Source: Ricinus communis (taxonomy: Eukaryota; Streptophyta; Magnoliopsida; Malpighiales; Euphorbiaceae). Taken from it: DNA of 64,000 nt. Positions 63,119-64,000 of the stretch are shown one piece after another. The position numbers and the translations under genes were made by a program. Numbering within the stretch: the stretch's first letter is position 1; every line of letters starts with the position of its first letter. The stretch lies in NCBI RefSeq assembly GCF_019578655.1, contig NC_063260.1, positions 13,208,001 to 13,272,000 of the forward strand. Direction: 5' to 3'. The notes under the pieces were generated by a model, which saw only the letters and a list, made by a program, of their open reading frames with translations, ran no database searches and was not told the DNA's origin.

Positions 63119-63273
63119 TTTAGCGATGGATATAGCATTTGTCTCTAATTACTAACGGAAAAAGCAAAAGAAAGATTAATGAGCTTTAACGACAATTTAG
63201 CGATGGAATAACGGCTGCATTTAATGACCACTAAAATCCGCGGCTAGATTAATTTGGCGCTAGCTTTAGCGAC
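63119..63273. repeat. TTTAGCGA repeats, possible DNA transposon end
   Basis: TTTAGCGATGG occurs at 63119-63129 and 63196-63206, and TTTAGCGAC at 63265-63273. Clusters of this motif are typical of subterminal regions of plant CACTA or related elements. No partner end or terminal CACTA was identified in the window. Confidence 0.35.
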
Positions 63274-63466
63274 TAGCTAAATTAAATTCAAAAGCTTAAT
63301 AGAGTTGTATTTATAAATTTTCTTATGAAGTAATAATAATTTATAATTATCTCAATCATTTTAGCTCAAATATAAATAATTAAAATGTCAAGTTACAAGT
63401 CGAATTCAAAGGTCGAGCTATGGATATGTTGATCAATGATTGAGAGAGGGGGGGCCGGGGGTGACC

Positions 63467-64000
63467 ATGCTCCCCATAACTCAATCTTATCAAGGAACTC
63501 CATGCCTGCCTTTATATATTAGTTAATTATATAATTAACCTGCCCGCAGTCCTGTTGTGGAAATTTTTTATTTTGTTGTAAGCGCCTTCATTTTAGACCA
63601 TGCTTGCCTTCATAAGGACGAAGCTCATTCAGTAGCTAAAACGATTAATTACATCCTATTCCTATTCTGATTAGTCTGCTGTAACAGTAATGTCCTTATA
63701 CACAACATCACTTGCATATTTGTAAGATATATGAGAAATTCTTCGATTGATTATCTCTATCACGTTATTCATAAACACATCCAATAAAGATAGACCTTAT
63801 CAATTAATAATGTTACTTCACAAAGAAAAAGTTTAGTTCTAATGCGGCTGCTGCAGACAGTTGAAAAAGAGAACAAAGTTTACCTTCTGATGGGAGTTAG
63901 TTAGCTAGCTAGACCTAAAAGATAACCAAGTTCTGGGTATCAATTACGTAGAGAAGATGCAACTTGAATCTGTCATCAGTTTAGCTATAGAGTGACGAAG
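63467..64000. repeat. Upstream duplicated segment, copy B (runs off window)
   Basis: Second copy of the segment at 62441-62950, same orientation, offset ~1.02-1.06 kb. The identical 18-mer GCTGCTGCAGACAGTTGA lies at 63847-63864, and TATCAAGGAACTCCATGCCT begins at 63488. Confidence 0.65.

Noticed and set aside
62963..63460. Second germin-like gene between the duplicated blocks
   Set aside because: No germin box, signal peptide or open frame is present in this interval.

Overview
This window is nuclear DNA from a flowering plant. The genes have many short exons with GT-AG introns, AT-rich intergenic DNA surrounds them, and most predicted proteins match angiosperm families closely. A core eudicot is well supported. 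A Malpighiales-type genome (Euphorbiaceae or Salicaceae) is my guess from general feel, and I cannot fix the genus.

I could splice ten protein-coding genes in frame, nine of them complete. From left to right they are: the 3' part of a PIG3-type quinone oxidoreductase (+, 323-2194); a 19-exon GH35 beta-galactosidase with a SUEL lectin tail (-, 2519-8274); a DUF300/TMEM184 (LAZ1-like) membrane protein (+, 13777-15288); an AGD5/NEVERSHED-type ARF-GAP (+, 18880-23502); a DUF4408/DUF761 A70-like protein (+, 29956-31377); the splicing factor SYF1 (-, 34006-40060); the ESCRT-I subunit VPS28 (+, 42151-42780); a SYP124/125-type syntaxin (-, 43832-44740); a VAL1/HSI2-type B3 repressor (-, 46430-54460); and a germin-like protein (-, 61275-62097). 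They form no operon or pathway. AGD5, VPS28, the syntaxin and possibly the DUF300 protein all act in membrane traffic, but that looks like chance.

The accessory DNA is where most of the unusual structure lies. At 8960-12468 there is a Ty3/gypsy LTR retrotransposon on the minus strand with LTRs, tRNA-Met primer site, polypurine tract and 4-bp target duplication. Gag and protease survive with frameshifts, but RT, RNase H and integrase have collapsed to fragments. Its 3' LTR lies about 0.7 kb upstream of the beta-galactosidase start codon in the same orientation and carries a perfect heat-shock element array. An Au-like SINE sits in the 5'UTR intron of the DUF300 gene. Two MITE-like insertions lie in SYF1 introns. 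Decayed LINE domains occur near 33.1-33.5 kb and 60.0-60.4 kb.

The long gaps (15.3-18.9, 23.5-29.9, 31.4-34.0, 54.5-61.3 and 62.1-64 kb) are AT-rich. They hold microsatellites, foldbacks, a diverged ~620-bp tandem duplication (57.9-59.1 kb) and a ~1-kb-spaced duplication upstream of the germin-like gene. I found no tRNA, rRNA, CRISPR array or recognisable miRNA precursor.
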